Source of the DNA: Flavobacteriales bacterium
Lineage (GTDB): Bacteria > Bacteroidota > Bacteroidia > Flavobacteriales_G > Salibacteraceae
Length of the DNA: 34,158 nucleotides
NCBI GenBank assembly: GCA_020435995.1
Contig: JAGQYO010000037.1
Location: 1 to 34,158, forward strand
Reading direction: 5' to 3'
Shown: positions 23,874 through 30,947 of the stretch, in pieces
Numbering within the stretch: position 1 is the first letter of the stretch
Layout: the number at the start of each line of letters is the position of its first letter
The notes under the pieces: model-generated
Told to the model about the DNA's origin: nothing
The model's database searches: none
Seen by the model: the letters and a program-made list of their open reading frames with translations, nothing else
Made by a program: the position numbers and the translations under genes

Positions 23874-25160
23874 ATGTCGATAAGTACCCCTTTGGCCGAA
23901 AGGCTACGCCCCAAAACCCTGAACGATTATTTCGGACAAAACCATTTGGTAGGTGAAGGTGCAGTGCTGAGAAGAGCTATTGAAGCGGGTGTGATTCCGT
24001 CCATTATTTTTTGGGGCCCTCCTGGAGTAGGAAAAACCACTTTGGCCAACATTATTGCCAACAGCATGAAAAGGCCATTTTATACCCTATCCGCCATTAA
24101 TAGCGGTGTAAAGGATGTAAGAGAAGTCATCGCCAAAGCTGAAAAACAAGGCTTTTTTGGTACCAACAATCCCATCTTATTTATTGATGAAATCCATCGG
24201 TTTTCTAAGTCGCAGCAGGACTCGTTGTTGGGTGCTGTAGAAAAAGGAACCATCACGCTGATTGGAGCCACTACCGAGAACCCTTCTTTCGAGGTAATTT
24301 CAGCATTACTCTCGCGCTGCCAAGTTTATGTACTCGAATCGTTCGACAAAAACCAACTCGAAAAACTCATTGAAAAAGCCTTAAAAGAGGACGAAGTGCT
24401 ATCAAAATTAAAAGTTAAAATAAAAGAGAACGAAGCCCTTCTAAGGTTATCCGGAGGCGATGCACGGAAGTTGCTCAACACCTTAGAAATAGTAGCAGGA
24501 TCGCTGCAAAATGGAAATAAAACCATTGAAATAACGGATCAAAAAGTAGTGGATGTGGTGCAGCAAAACATGGCACGGTATGACAAAACCGGCGAACAGC
24601 ATTACGACATTGTTTCGGCTTTTATCAAATCCATGCGCGGGTCAGATCCCAATGCAGCGGTGTATTATTTGGCCAGAATGGTTGAGGGAGGCGAAGACCC
24701 GAAATTTATAGCCCGACGAATGCTCATATTTGCCAGTGAGGATATTGGATTGGCCAACCCAACGGCCCTTGTTATTGCCAATACCTGCTTTGAAGCAGTA
24801 GCAAAAATTGGCTACCCCGAATGTGACATTATTCTTTCACAAGCTGCCTTATATTTAGCTACTTCGCCCAAAAGCAATAGCGCTTATGCAGCGATTAGAA
24901 ATACTCGAAAACTTGTTCGCGAAACCGGCGATTTACCCGTACCTCTTCACCTAAGAAATGCGCCTACCAAACTCATGAAGGAGCTGAGCTATGGCAAGGA
25001 TTATCACTACGCGCATAGTTACGAAGGTAATTTTGTAGAAGACGAATATTTGCCCGAAGAACTCAAAGGAAAGGCGTTGTACAACCCTGGACAAAACCAA
25101 AAAGAACAAGCAATCAGCGATAAGCTTCGCCAGCAATGGAAGGGGAAATACGGATATTGA
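23874..25160 (+). CDS. rarA: replication-associated recombination protein A (MgsA/WRNIP1 AAA+ ATPase)
   Basis: A 428-residue clamp-loader-like AAA+ ATPase acting at stalled replication forks. PLAERLRPKTLNDYFGQNHL starts the protein as in all RarA, with Walker A GPPGVGKTT near 46-54, Walker B ILFIDEIHRF near 100 and sensor GATTENPSFEV near 127. SGGDARKLLNTLEI and then the tetramerisation region with KSMRGSDPNAAVYYLARM and LHLRNAPTKLMKELSYGKDYHYAH complete the family pattern. It is divergent from the persulfide operon and is a single gene. Confidence 0.95.
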   Translation: MSISTPLAERLRPKTLNDYFGQNHLVGEGAVLRRAIEAGVIPSIIFWGPPGVGKTTLANIIANSMKRPFYTLSAINSGVKDVREVIAKAEKQGFFGTNNPILFIDEIHRFSKSQQDSLLGAVEKGTITLIGATTENPSFEVISALLSRCQVYVLESFDKNQLEKLIEKALKEDEVLSKLKVKIKENEALLRLSGGDARKLLNTLEIVAGSLQNGNKTIEITDQKVVDVVQQNMARYDKTGEQHYDIVSAFIKSMRGSDPNAAVYYLARMVEGGEDPKFIARRMLIFASEDIGLANPTALVIANTCFEAVAKIGYPECDIILSQAALYLATSPKSNSAYAAIRNTRKLVRETGDLPVPLHLRNAPTKLMKELSYGKDYHYAHSYEGNFVEDEYLPEELKGKALYNPGQNQKEQAISDKLRQQWKGKYGY

Positions 25161-25459
25161 GTAGTTGTTAGTGGAAGTAGATCCATTCTTTTTCCATTTT
25201 CGATAAAAAGCGCGACCTAATACGCAAAGTTTTACTACAAACCCAAATTAGTTCAGATATAGACCTTGCTACATTCATTTTATTTCTGCTCCATCACGCC
25301 TTTCAATTCAATAAGATAATTTTTTCCTAATCTTAAAATGAAGGTTATCTATTATAGGTGAATAGGACCTGCTCAAAAACAATGAGGCTCAGCAGCGGTT
25401 AATTTAACTAATGCAACTAGATTTGCACATATTACGGACGCTTATTAAGATCTGAATAC
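25161..25459. other. 299-base gap without a gene
   Basis: AT-rich spacer between rarA and the YeiH-type gene. Apart from the -7 word at 25418-25425 no reading frame of note, strong hairpin, repeat or RNA gene was seen. No LysR regulator, the usual partner of yeiH in Proteobacteria, is present here. Confidence 0.5.
25418..25425 (+). promoter_or_regulatory. -7 element of the YeiH-type gene
   Basis: TAGATTTG is a perfect TAnnTTTG, giving a leader of about 30 bases before the TTG at 25460. Its TAG is also the in-frame stop that limits the reading frame upstream. Confidence 0.45.
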
Positions 25460-26374
25460 TTGCTGCAAAAAGCACTCTTCGTTGCCCTGCTGGGCATCCT
25501 CGTTGTTTTCCCTATTAAGGCGCCAATCGCCCTCATACTAGGTCTTGTGTTCGCTTTGTTTTTCGATAACACATTTGAAAAATACCGCAAAACATGGATC
25601 AACTGGATGCTCAAACTGGCCGTGATTGGACTCGGATTTGGCATGAACATTACCGAAACCGTTAAAACTGGAATGGACGGGCTTTTCCTCACTATTTCTT
25701 CAATAGTGTTTGTTATTGGTGGTGGCTATTTTCTCGCAAAGGCATTTCATCTAGACCGTTCCATTGGACACCTCATCTCTTCGGGAACTGCTATTTGCGG
25801 TGGAAGCGCCATTGCTGCAGTTGCTCCACTCATCAAGGCTAATGAAAAGCAAATTAGCCTATCGCTTGGTATCGTGTTTTTACTCAACTCAATTGCCCTG
25901 CTTGTCTTCCCTCCCATCGGGCATTTTTTCGATCTCAGTCAACATCAATTCGGGCTTTGGAGCGCTATCGCCATTCACGATACATCCTCGGTTGTTGGCG
26001 CAGCACTTACATACGGAGATGAAGCTCTCAAAGTGGCCACCACCGTCAAACTCGCTAGGGTTTTATGGATCATCCCTTTGTCGTTTCTGACAGTGTTTAT
26101 GTTTAAAGGCTCCAACGAAAAAATCAAAATCCCTTGGTTTATCGTATTCTTTTTAACCGTTATTGCAATAAATTCTATCTTCCCTTTTCCAGAGGAACTA
26201 GCTAGTAAGGTTATCTTCACCTCTAAAAAATTACTTGTGTTGGTCATTTTTATGGTCGGCTCGGGATTGTCCGTAGCTAAAATCAAGGAGGCTGGATGGA
26301 AACCGCTAGCTTTTGGATCGCTTCTGTGGTTAGGCGTTTCGATAATGAGCTTAACTCTTATTTTAGCGACCTAG
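25460..26374 (+). CDS. YeiH/UPF0324 family putative membrane transporter
   Basis: A 304-residue integral membrane protein with about 9-10 hydrophobic segments. Family landmarks are LKLAVIGLGFGMNI, the SSGTAICGGSAIAAVAPLIKA block near 110-130 and AIHDTSSVVGAALTYGDEALKVATTVKLAR near 175. UPF0324 members are called sulfate exporters in databases from weak evidence, and the true substrate is not established. The start is a TTG; the frame is open back to 25421 but holds no ATG or GTG there. Confidence 0.85.
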   Translation: MLQKALFVALLGILVVFPIKAPIALILGLVFALFFDNTFEKYRKTWINWMLKLAVIGLGFGMNITETVKTGMDGLFLTISSIVFVIGGGYFLAKAFHLDRSIGHLISSGTAICGGSAIAAVAPLIKANEKQISLSLGIVFLLNSIALLVFPPIGHFFDLSQHQFGLWSAIAIHDTSSVVGAALTYGDEALKVATTVKLARVLWIIPLSFLTVFMFKGSNEKIKIPWFIVFFLTVIAINSIFPFPEELASKVIFTSKKLLVLVIFMVGSGLSVAKIKEAGWKPLAFGSLLWLGVSIMSLTLILAT

Positions 26375-26438
26375 TTTATGCTTTATCGGTCGTTGAAAGA
26401 TTCCTGTTTTATCGCCACTTCTTACCCTAGCCATTATT

Positions 26439-26446
26439 TATGTTTG
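26439..26446 (+). promoter_or_regulatory. -7 element of the MBOAT gene
   Basis: TATGTTTG is a perfect TAnnTTTG with a leader of about 40 bases to the ATG at 26494. No clear -33. Confidence 0.4.
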
Positions 26447-26493
26447 GCTCAGCTTAAATAGAATCTATAGGTAAAAGAATGTACTAGAAGAAA

Positions 26494-27930
26494 ATGTTTT
26501 TCAACTCCATTGATTTCGCACTATTCTTACCCTTGGTATTTGCCTTGTACTGGCTTATTCCAGGTCGGTTTATCAAAATTCAAAATATCCTGATCGTTGT
26601 TGCTAGCTATGTATTCTATGGCTGGTGGGATTGGCGTTTTCTCTTCCTTATTTTCTTCAGTACTGTGGTCGATTTTTCCATTGGTTTAGCCCTAAAAGAC
26701 GAACTCCGACAGAGTAAAAGAAAAACTTACTTATGGATGAGTCTGATTGTCAACTTAGGACTTCTTGGATTCTTCAAATACTTCAATTTCTTCTTAGATA
26801 ATTTTGTTGCTGCATTCACTTTTTTCGGTTACCCCATAGGAGAGTCTTCCTTGAATATTATCCTCCCAGTTGGAATTAGTTTTTACACTTTCCAGACCCT
26901 GAGCTACACCATTGATGTGTACCGTCGAAACTTAGAACCTACAAAGGATTTTGTGGCCTTCACGGCCTTTGTTTCCTTCTTTCCGCAATTGGTAGCCGGA
27001 CCCATCGAAAGAGCAACCAACCTCCTACCCCAATTCTCTATTAAACGAGAATTTAACCAGGCCAATGCCATTGCAGGTCTGCAACAAATCCTTTGGGGAT
27101 TGTTCAAAAAAACCGTTATTGCAGATAATTGCGCAGTATACGCGAACATGGTTTTTGAAAATCCAGCATCTCAAAACGGAAGCACTTTGGCCATCGGGGC
27201 GGTTATGTTTGCCTTTCAGATTTATGGTGATTTTTCAGGTTATTCTGATATCGCCATCGGCACTTCTCGACTATTCGGGTTTAACCTTATGCAAAACTTT
27301 GCTACACCTTATTTCGCGAGAGATATGGCCGAGTTTTGGCGAAGGTGGCACATCTCACTTTCCACTTGGTTTCGAGACTATTTGTACATCCCCTTAGGTG
27401 GCGGAAGAGGCACTCGCGCTACGGTAATTAGAAACACATTTGTTATCTTTTTGGTGAGTGGTTTTTGGCATGGTGCCAACTGGACCTTTGTGGTTTGGGG
27501 AGGGCTTCATGCACTCTATTTTTTGCCCCTTCTTCTACTTGGAAAAAACAGAAGAAACCTGGAAGTGGTGGCTCAAGGAAGTCTATTTCCATCTATGATG
27601 GATGTCTTTAACATCCTCTCCACATTTATACTTTCTACCTTGGCATGGATCTTTTTCCGAGCGGCCAACCTCACTCAAGCATTTGATTATATCGGTGGAA
27701 TTTTTAATGATAGTATTCTAAAATCACCTGAGCTTGTACCTCAGGCAACAACCATTTTCCTGCTGCTTTTTATAGTGGCCGAATGGCTAGGCAGAGAACA
27801 TAAGTTTGCGTTGGCGGTGATTTCTAATAAATGGAATCGCCCCGTTCGATGGGCTATTTACATGGTTTTAATTATCTGTATTTTCTTTTGGGGAACCCAA
27901 GATCAGGAGTTTATTTATTTTCAATTTTAA
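26494..27930 (+). CDS. membrane-bound O-acyltransferase (MBOAT), AlgI/DltB-like
   Basis: A 478-residue multi-spanning protein transferring acyl groups (usually acetyl) across or onto extracytoplasmic glycans or polymers. The start, FNSIDFALFLPLVFALYWLIP, is typical of AlgI-like MBOATs. PVGISFYTFQTLSYTIDVYR and FFPQLVAGPIERA follow, and the active-site block is MAEFWRRWHISLSTWFRDYLYIPLGG. The catalytic His326 lies in GFWHGANW, with a second conserved His in GGLHALYF. No alginate genes are nearby, so the polymer acylated is unknown. The SGNH-like gene two bases downstream is probably its partner. Confidence 0.92.
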   Translation: MFFNSIDFALFLPLVFALYWLIPGRFIKIQNILIVVASYVFYGWWDWRFLFLIFFSTVVDFSIGLALKDELRQSKRKTYLWMSLIVNLGLLGFFKYFNFFLDNFVAAFTFFGYPIGESSLNIILPVGISFYTFQTLSYTIDVYRRNLEPTKDFVAFTAFVSFFPQLVAGPIERATNLLPQFSIKREFNQANAIAGLQQILWGLFKKTVIADNCAVYANMVFENPASQNGSTLAIGAVMFAFQIYGDFSGYSDIAIGTSRLFGFNLMQNFATPYFARDMAEFWRRWHISLSTWFRDYLYIPLGGGRGTRATVIRNTFVIFLVSGFWHGANWTFVVWGGLHALYFLPLLLLGKNRRNLEVVAQGSLFPSMMDVFNILSTFILSTLAWIFFRAANLTQAFDYIGGIFNDSILKSPELVPQATTIFLLLFIVAEWLGREHKFALAVISNKWNRPVRWAIYMVLIICIFFWGTQDQEFIYFQF

Positions 27931-27932
27931 CT

Positions 27933-28901
27933 GTGAAGGCATTTCTTAAATCCACGCTACTTTTTATGCTGATAAGCATTGGACTTGGACTGCTATTTGT
28001 CCTTACCCTACACTATACCATTCGCCACGGTGATTATCTAAAAATTGATTCTTCCATAAAGCATCTCATTGCCGGACATTCGATTCCAGCTTGTTCGTTG
28101 AGTGATGAGTACATTCCAGGATTTTTAAATATATCGCAAGACAGCGAAGGGTATTCCTTCACTTTTTTCAAAATAAAGGCAGCTATTGAGGCAAATCCAC
28201 AAATCGAAAGTGTGTTTGTAGAATATGAAACAAGCCAAATCGACGAGTTTGCCAAACATCGGATTTATGGCAACTACCTGCGTCAAAATGTACCTCGTCA
28301 TTTTGGAATAATGGACCTAGGACCCTTGGTCGATTATTTTATTAAAAATGGGGAGCTCACGGAATTTGTATTTGTCATTCGAAAAACCATTGAAGACAAC
28401 CTTGCTTTTATATGGAAAAAAGACAGGAACATTCCCGCCGATATATGGGATACCCACATCACCCCGAATGTGGCATTCACAGGTGAAGTACCCACAAAAG
28501 ATGAGGAAATGGTTGATTCTAACTCCTACATCGTTTTTGAAGAGAATTTGACTTACCTCGATTCTATTGTAGCTTTTTGCCAAGCCTCAAATGTTAAAGT
28601 ATATCTTTTTAGAAGTCCTACAATGGAGAAAAAATTCAAAAATGAATTGATCTTTCTGGACATCGCAAAAACCAGATACAAGAATATTCCGTTTCTCGAT
28701 TTTGACCAAATTTTGCTCCCAGTACCCGCTTATTGCGACATAGTGCACATCAACGTTGATGGCCAAAGGTTTTTCTCTAAATTCTTTAATTCACTAGCAG
28801 TTGATGGGGTTTTCGACGATCCAAACTATCAAGCCATTATTGAAGAACGTGGCAAAAAACTTTCGGAAATGGATGTTTCGAAAGACTACATACTTTTTTA
28901 A
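27933..28901 (+). CDS. membrane-anchored SGNH-like protein, presumed MBOAT partner
   Basis: A 322-residue protein with one N-terminal membrane anchor (residues 8-28) and an extracytoplasmic domain. A GTG at 27933, two bases after the MBOAT stop, is the natural start; the frame continues upstream into that gene and is not meaningful there. AGHSIPACSL puts Ser50 where SGNH/GDSL enzymes have GDS, with His49 replacing the Asp. D269-IV-H272 matches the block V DxxH. This architecture is like AlgJ/AlgX or PatB partners of MBOAT proteins, which complete O-acetyl transfer. The family is otherwise unrecognised; the catalytic assignment is inference. Confidence 0.75.
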   Translation: MKAFLKSTLLFMLISIGLGLLFVLTLHYTIRHGDYLKIDSSIKHLIAGHSIPACSLSDEYIPGFLNISQDSEGYSFTFFKIKAAIEANPQIESVFVEYETSQIDEFAKHRIYGNYLRQNVPRHFGIMDLGPLVDYFIKNGELTEFVFVIRKTIEDNLAFIWKKDRNIPADIWDTHITPNVAFTGEVPTKDEEMVDSNSYIVFEENLTYLDSIVAFCQASNVKVYLFRSPTMEKKFKNELIFLDIAKTRYKNIPFLDFDQILLPVPAYCDIVHINVDGQRFFSKFFNSLAVDGVFDDPNYQAIIEERGKKLSEMDVSKDYILF

Positions 28902-28915
28902 ATCTAATCTGAACC

Positions 28916-28964
28916 CCACCAACCACCTACCACCTACTACCTACCACCTACCACCTACCACCAA
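28916..28964. repeat. heptamer tandem repeat (CCACCTA)
   Basis: Seven contiguous 7-base units: CCACCAA, CCACCTA twice, CTACCTA, CCACCTA twice and CCACCAA. It lies between the SGNH-like gene and the fusion pseudogene. Seven bases per unit would shift the frame if coding, and no gene crosses it. Confidence 0.9.
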
Positions 28965-29059
28965 CTTTTGACCGAAATGGGCTTCCTTGCTCAGTAGTTT
29001 GAATATTAATTCCTTTTAAAAAAACATACCTTTCCATCTCAAACACTTAATACCCATTC

Positions 29060-29473
29060 ATGAAAGCATCTGACTTATTTGTTAAGGCCCTCGAAAACGA
29101 AGGCGTAGAGTACATTTTTGGCATTCCAGGAGAAGAAAACCTTGATATTTTGGATTCGCTGCGCAACTCAAGTATCGAATTGATTTTAACGCGGCACGAA
29201 CAAGGTGCGGGTTTTATGGCCGCAACTTATGGCCGACTAACCGGAAAACCCTGGGTTTGTATGTCGAACTTAGGGCCTGGAACAACTAACTTAGTTACGC
29301 TGGCTGCTTATGCGCTGAATACAATTAAGCGTTTGAATACAATCGCTTTTAGGGTAAACTGGATGCCATTTGGTGGTCGCGATTCGACAGGGATAGGCAT
29401 GGGACGAATTCAGTACTCAATAAACGAAATGACCCACGAAAAACTGATGGTCATCAAAAGTCCAATGCTTTAA
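29060..29473 (+). pseudogene. in-frame fusion scar: acetolactate synthase-like start + aldehyde dehydrogenase-like end
   Basis: A 137-codon open frame. Residues 1-86 are the beginning of a thiamine-diphosphate enzyme of the acetolactate synthase type: KASDLFVKALENEGVEYIFG, the catalytic-type Glu of GIPGEENLD, RHEQGAGFMA and GPGTTNLVTLAAYAL. Residues 96-137 are the C-terminus of an aldehyde dehydrogenase of the NADP-GAPDH-like group: FRVNWMPFGG, DSTGIGMG, YSINEMTHEKLMVI. Parent proteins are about 550 and 475 residues, so almost all of both is missing. The junction encodes LNTI-KR-LNTI from a 10-base direct repeat. The product cannot perform either reaction. It is best read as the remnant of a deletion joining two adjacent genes; an assembly artefact is the alternative. 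Confidence 0.78.
29316..29343. repeat. 10-base direct repeat at the fusion junction
   Basis: TGAATACAAT occurs at 29316-29325 and 29334-29343, separated by TAAGCGTT. It lies precisely where the acetolactate synthase-like part changes to the aldehyde dehydrogenase-like part. Confidence 0.85.
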
Positions 29474-29493
29474 TTCAGACCTTTGTTATCTCA

Positions 29494-30012
29494 ATGACTT
29501 TAAAAGAAATCTATGATGAACATAAAAACCTCGTGTACAACGTGGCTTTACAGTATGTGCAAAATGTAAAGGAAGCGGAAGAAATAACCCAAGATGTATT
29601 TCTAAGCATTCATGAAAAACTCAACACATTTAAAGCTGACTCCAGCCTCAAAACATGGATTTATAGGATTACGGTAAACAAATCACTCGACTTAATAAAG
29701 GCTCGTAAGCGCATCAAGCGCTGGGGCATATTTGTGTCGACCGACGACGAAACGAAATACAAAACCAACGTAAAGGAATTCAACCATCCAGGCGTTCAGC
29801 TCGAACAAAAGGAAGCTATGGAAAAGCTCTTTAAGGCGATAAATGAATTACCCGAAAACCAAAAAACTGCTCTAATTCTTCTAAAAATAGATGACCTCAA
29901 AATGAATGAAGCTGCCGAAATTATGGAGGTTTCGATGAAGGCCATCGAGTCGTTATTTCAACGGGCGAAAAAAAATCTTGCAATTAAATTAAATCTAAAC
30001 GAAGGAATATGA
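29494..30012 (+). CDS. ECF RNA polymerase sigma factor
   Basis: A 172-residue RpoE-type sigma factor. Region 2 spans about residues 9-75, with EEITQDVFLSIHEKLNTFKADSSLKTWIYRITVNKSLD. Region 4 spans about 110-165, with INELPENQKTALILLKIDDLKMNEAAEIMEVSMKAIESLFQRAKKNL. Between them lies a Lys-rich linker. Its stop overlaps the start of the one-TM gene (ATGA), and a Spy/CnrX-like gene overlaps next, so the three form one sigma/anti-sigma/sensor unit. GACCTTTG at 29478-29485 is one base off a -7 element and 8 bases from the ATG. Confidence 0.92.
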   Translation: MTLKEIYDEHKNLVYNVALQYVQNVKEAEEITQDVFLSIHEKLNTFKADSSLKTWIYRITVNKSLDLIKARKRIKRWGIFVSTDDETKYKTNVKEFNHPGVQLEQKEAMEKLFKAINELPENQKTALILLKIDDLKMNEAAEIMEVSMKAIESLFQRAKKNLAIKLNLNEGI

Positions 30013-30290
30013 ACAGTTCGTCGTCAAAGGACAGCATGGAAATGATATTAGGCCAATTGGAAAATATTAAGCGAGCCGAAATTTCGGATCGCGTTTATGA
30101 TCGGATCGTTGAACGTATTTCAAAAACCTCTGAAAAAATCCCAGTGGTTTGGGTGAGAGCGGCGGCAGCTGTTTTCTTGTGCTTGCTCGCAATTGAAATA
30201 TTATCAGTGAACTCATTAACTAAGGAAAAAAACAAATCAGAAGTAGCGCAACTAGTTCCTCAAAGCAATAATTACCTGTACAATGAATAA
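30009..30290 (+). CDS. small one-TM protein, putative anti-sigma factor
   Basis: A 93-residue protein with an amphipathic N-terminal cytoplasmic part (residues 1-47, ISDRVYDRIVERISK), a single transmembrane helix at about 49-67 (VRAAAAVFLCLLAIEIL) and a short outer tail. No zinc HCC motif was seen. Size, topology and position right after an ECF sigma factor, with a 4-base overlap, fit a CnrY-like or minimal membrane anti-sigma factor; sequence alone does not prove this. It overlaps the next gene by 8 bases. Confidence 0.7.
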   Translation: MNSSSSKDSMEMILGQLENIKRAEISDRVYDRIVERISKTSEKIPVVWVRAAAAVFLCLLAIEILSVNSLTKEKNKSEVAQLVPQSNNYLYNE

Positions 30291-30735
30291 AACAACATTT
30301 TGCAAATGGGGATTTTGGTCAGTGGCCATATTAAATGTTATGCTCATGGCATTTTTCTTCTTAGGAAAAGGCAAACGAGGGCATGGACCAGAAGGGCCAA
30401 AAAAAATTATCATTCAAAAGCTAGGGTTTGATGACGTTCAGAAAGCGCAATACGAAGTCCTTATAAAAAATCATCAAAGCGAAATAAGCGACCATGACAA
30501 CAGAATTAAGGAACTCAAAAATGCCCTATATAAGGATCTAGTGAATCCTTTGAGCCAGCCAGAAATCGATTCTATAATTATGGAAATCACGGGCAGTCAA
30601 ACCGCAATTGAGGCAATTCATTTGGCACACTTCCGAGACATTAAAGCACTTTGCACACCCGAGCAAATTCCCGCCTACGAGAATTTAGCCGCAGAAATTG
30701 AAGGATTATTTTCAAGGCGGCATCCAAAGCCATAG
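30283..30735 (+). CDS. membrane-anchored Spy/CpxP/CnrX-like protein
   Basis: A 150-residue protein with an N-terminal membrane anchor (residues 11-27, SVAILNVMLMAFFFLG) and a helical extracytoplasmic domain. LGFDDVQKAQY near 47 and LCTPEQIPAYENL near 126 occupy the places of the two LTxxQ motifs of Spy/CpxP and metal-resistance (CnrX) proteins. Possible metal ligands are the His and Asp of SDHDNRIKEL and the HxxH of AIHLAHF. In CnrYXH the third protein senses metal and releases the sigma factor through the anti-sigma factor. An equivalent role is inferred here; a chaperone-like role is the alternative. Confidence 0.72.
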   Translation: MNKTTFCKWGFWSVAILNVMLMAFFFLGKGKRGHGPEGPKKIIIQKLGFDDVQKAQYEVLIKNHQSEISDHDNRIKELKNALYKDLVNPLSQPEIDSIIMEITGSQTAIEAIHLAHFRDIKALCTPEQIPAYENLAAEIEGLFSRRHPKP

Positions 30736-30761
30736 AATAAATTGATAACTATGATTTAACT

Positions 30762-30782
30762 AACCTTTTTAAAAGGTTTTAC
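30762..30782 (+). terminator. possible terminator after the sigma/sensor unit
   Basis: AACCTTTT and AAAAGGTT form an 8-base inverted repeat with almost no loop, followed by TTTT and then ACC. The T tract is short, so efficiency is doubtful. The remainder of the 212-base gap to the MerR gene shows no clear feature. Confidence 0.4.
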
Positions 30783-30947
30783 CATTTCCCAAGTAGTACA
30801 CTCCAATATGATACTATACTGCCACTTTTGTTTTAGCCAGATTTTGGTTCATGGCCATATTACATGTTAGTAATTATGACTCAAGTAATGAAATTCTAAA
30901 CCAAATCATTAAATCTTTGTTCTACCCCTGAACTAGGACACTGATAC

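Noticed and set aside
27831-27932. Upstream part of the SGNH-like reading frame, inside the MBOAT gene
   Set aside because: The GTG two bases after the MBOAT stop gives a proper membrane-anchor N-terminus; the upstream part is read in another frame within MBOAT.
28916-28964. CRISPR array
   Set aside because: The units are 7 bases and contiguous, with no spacers, and no cas genes are present.
29060-29473. Functional short acetolactate synthase
   Set aside because: Only the first part of one domain is present, and the rest matches a different family; no catalytic core remains.
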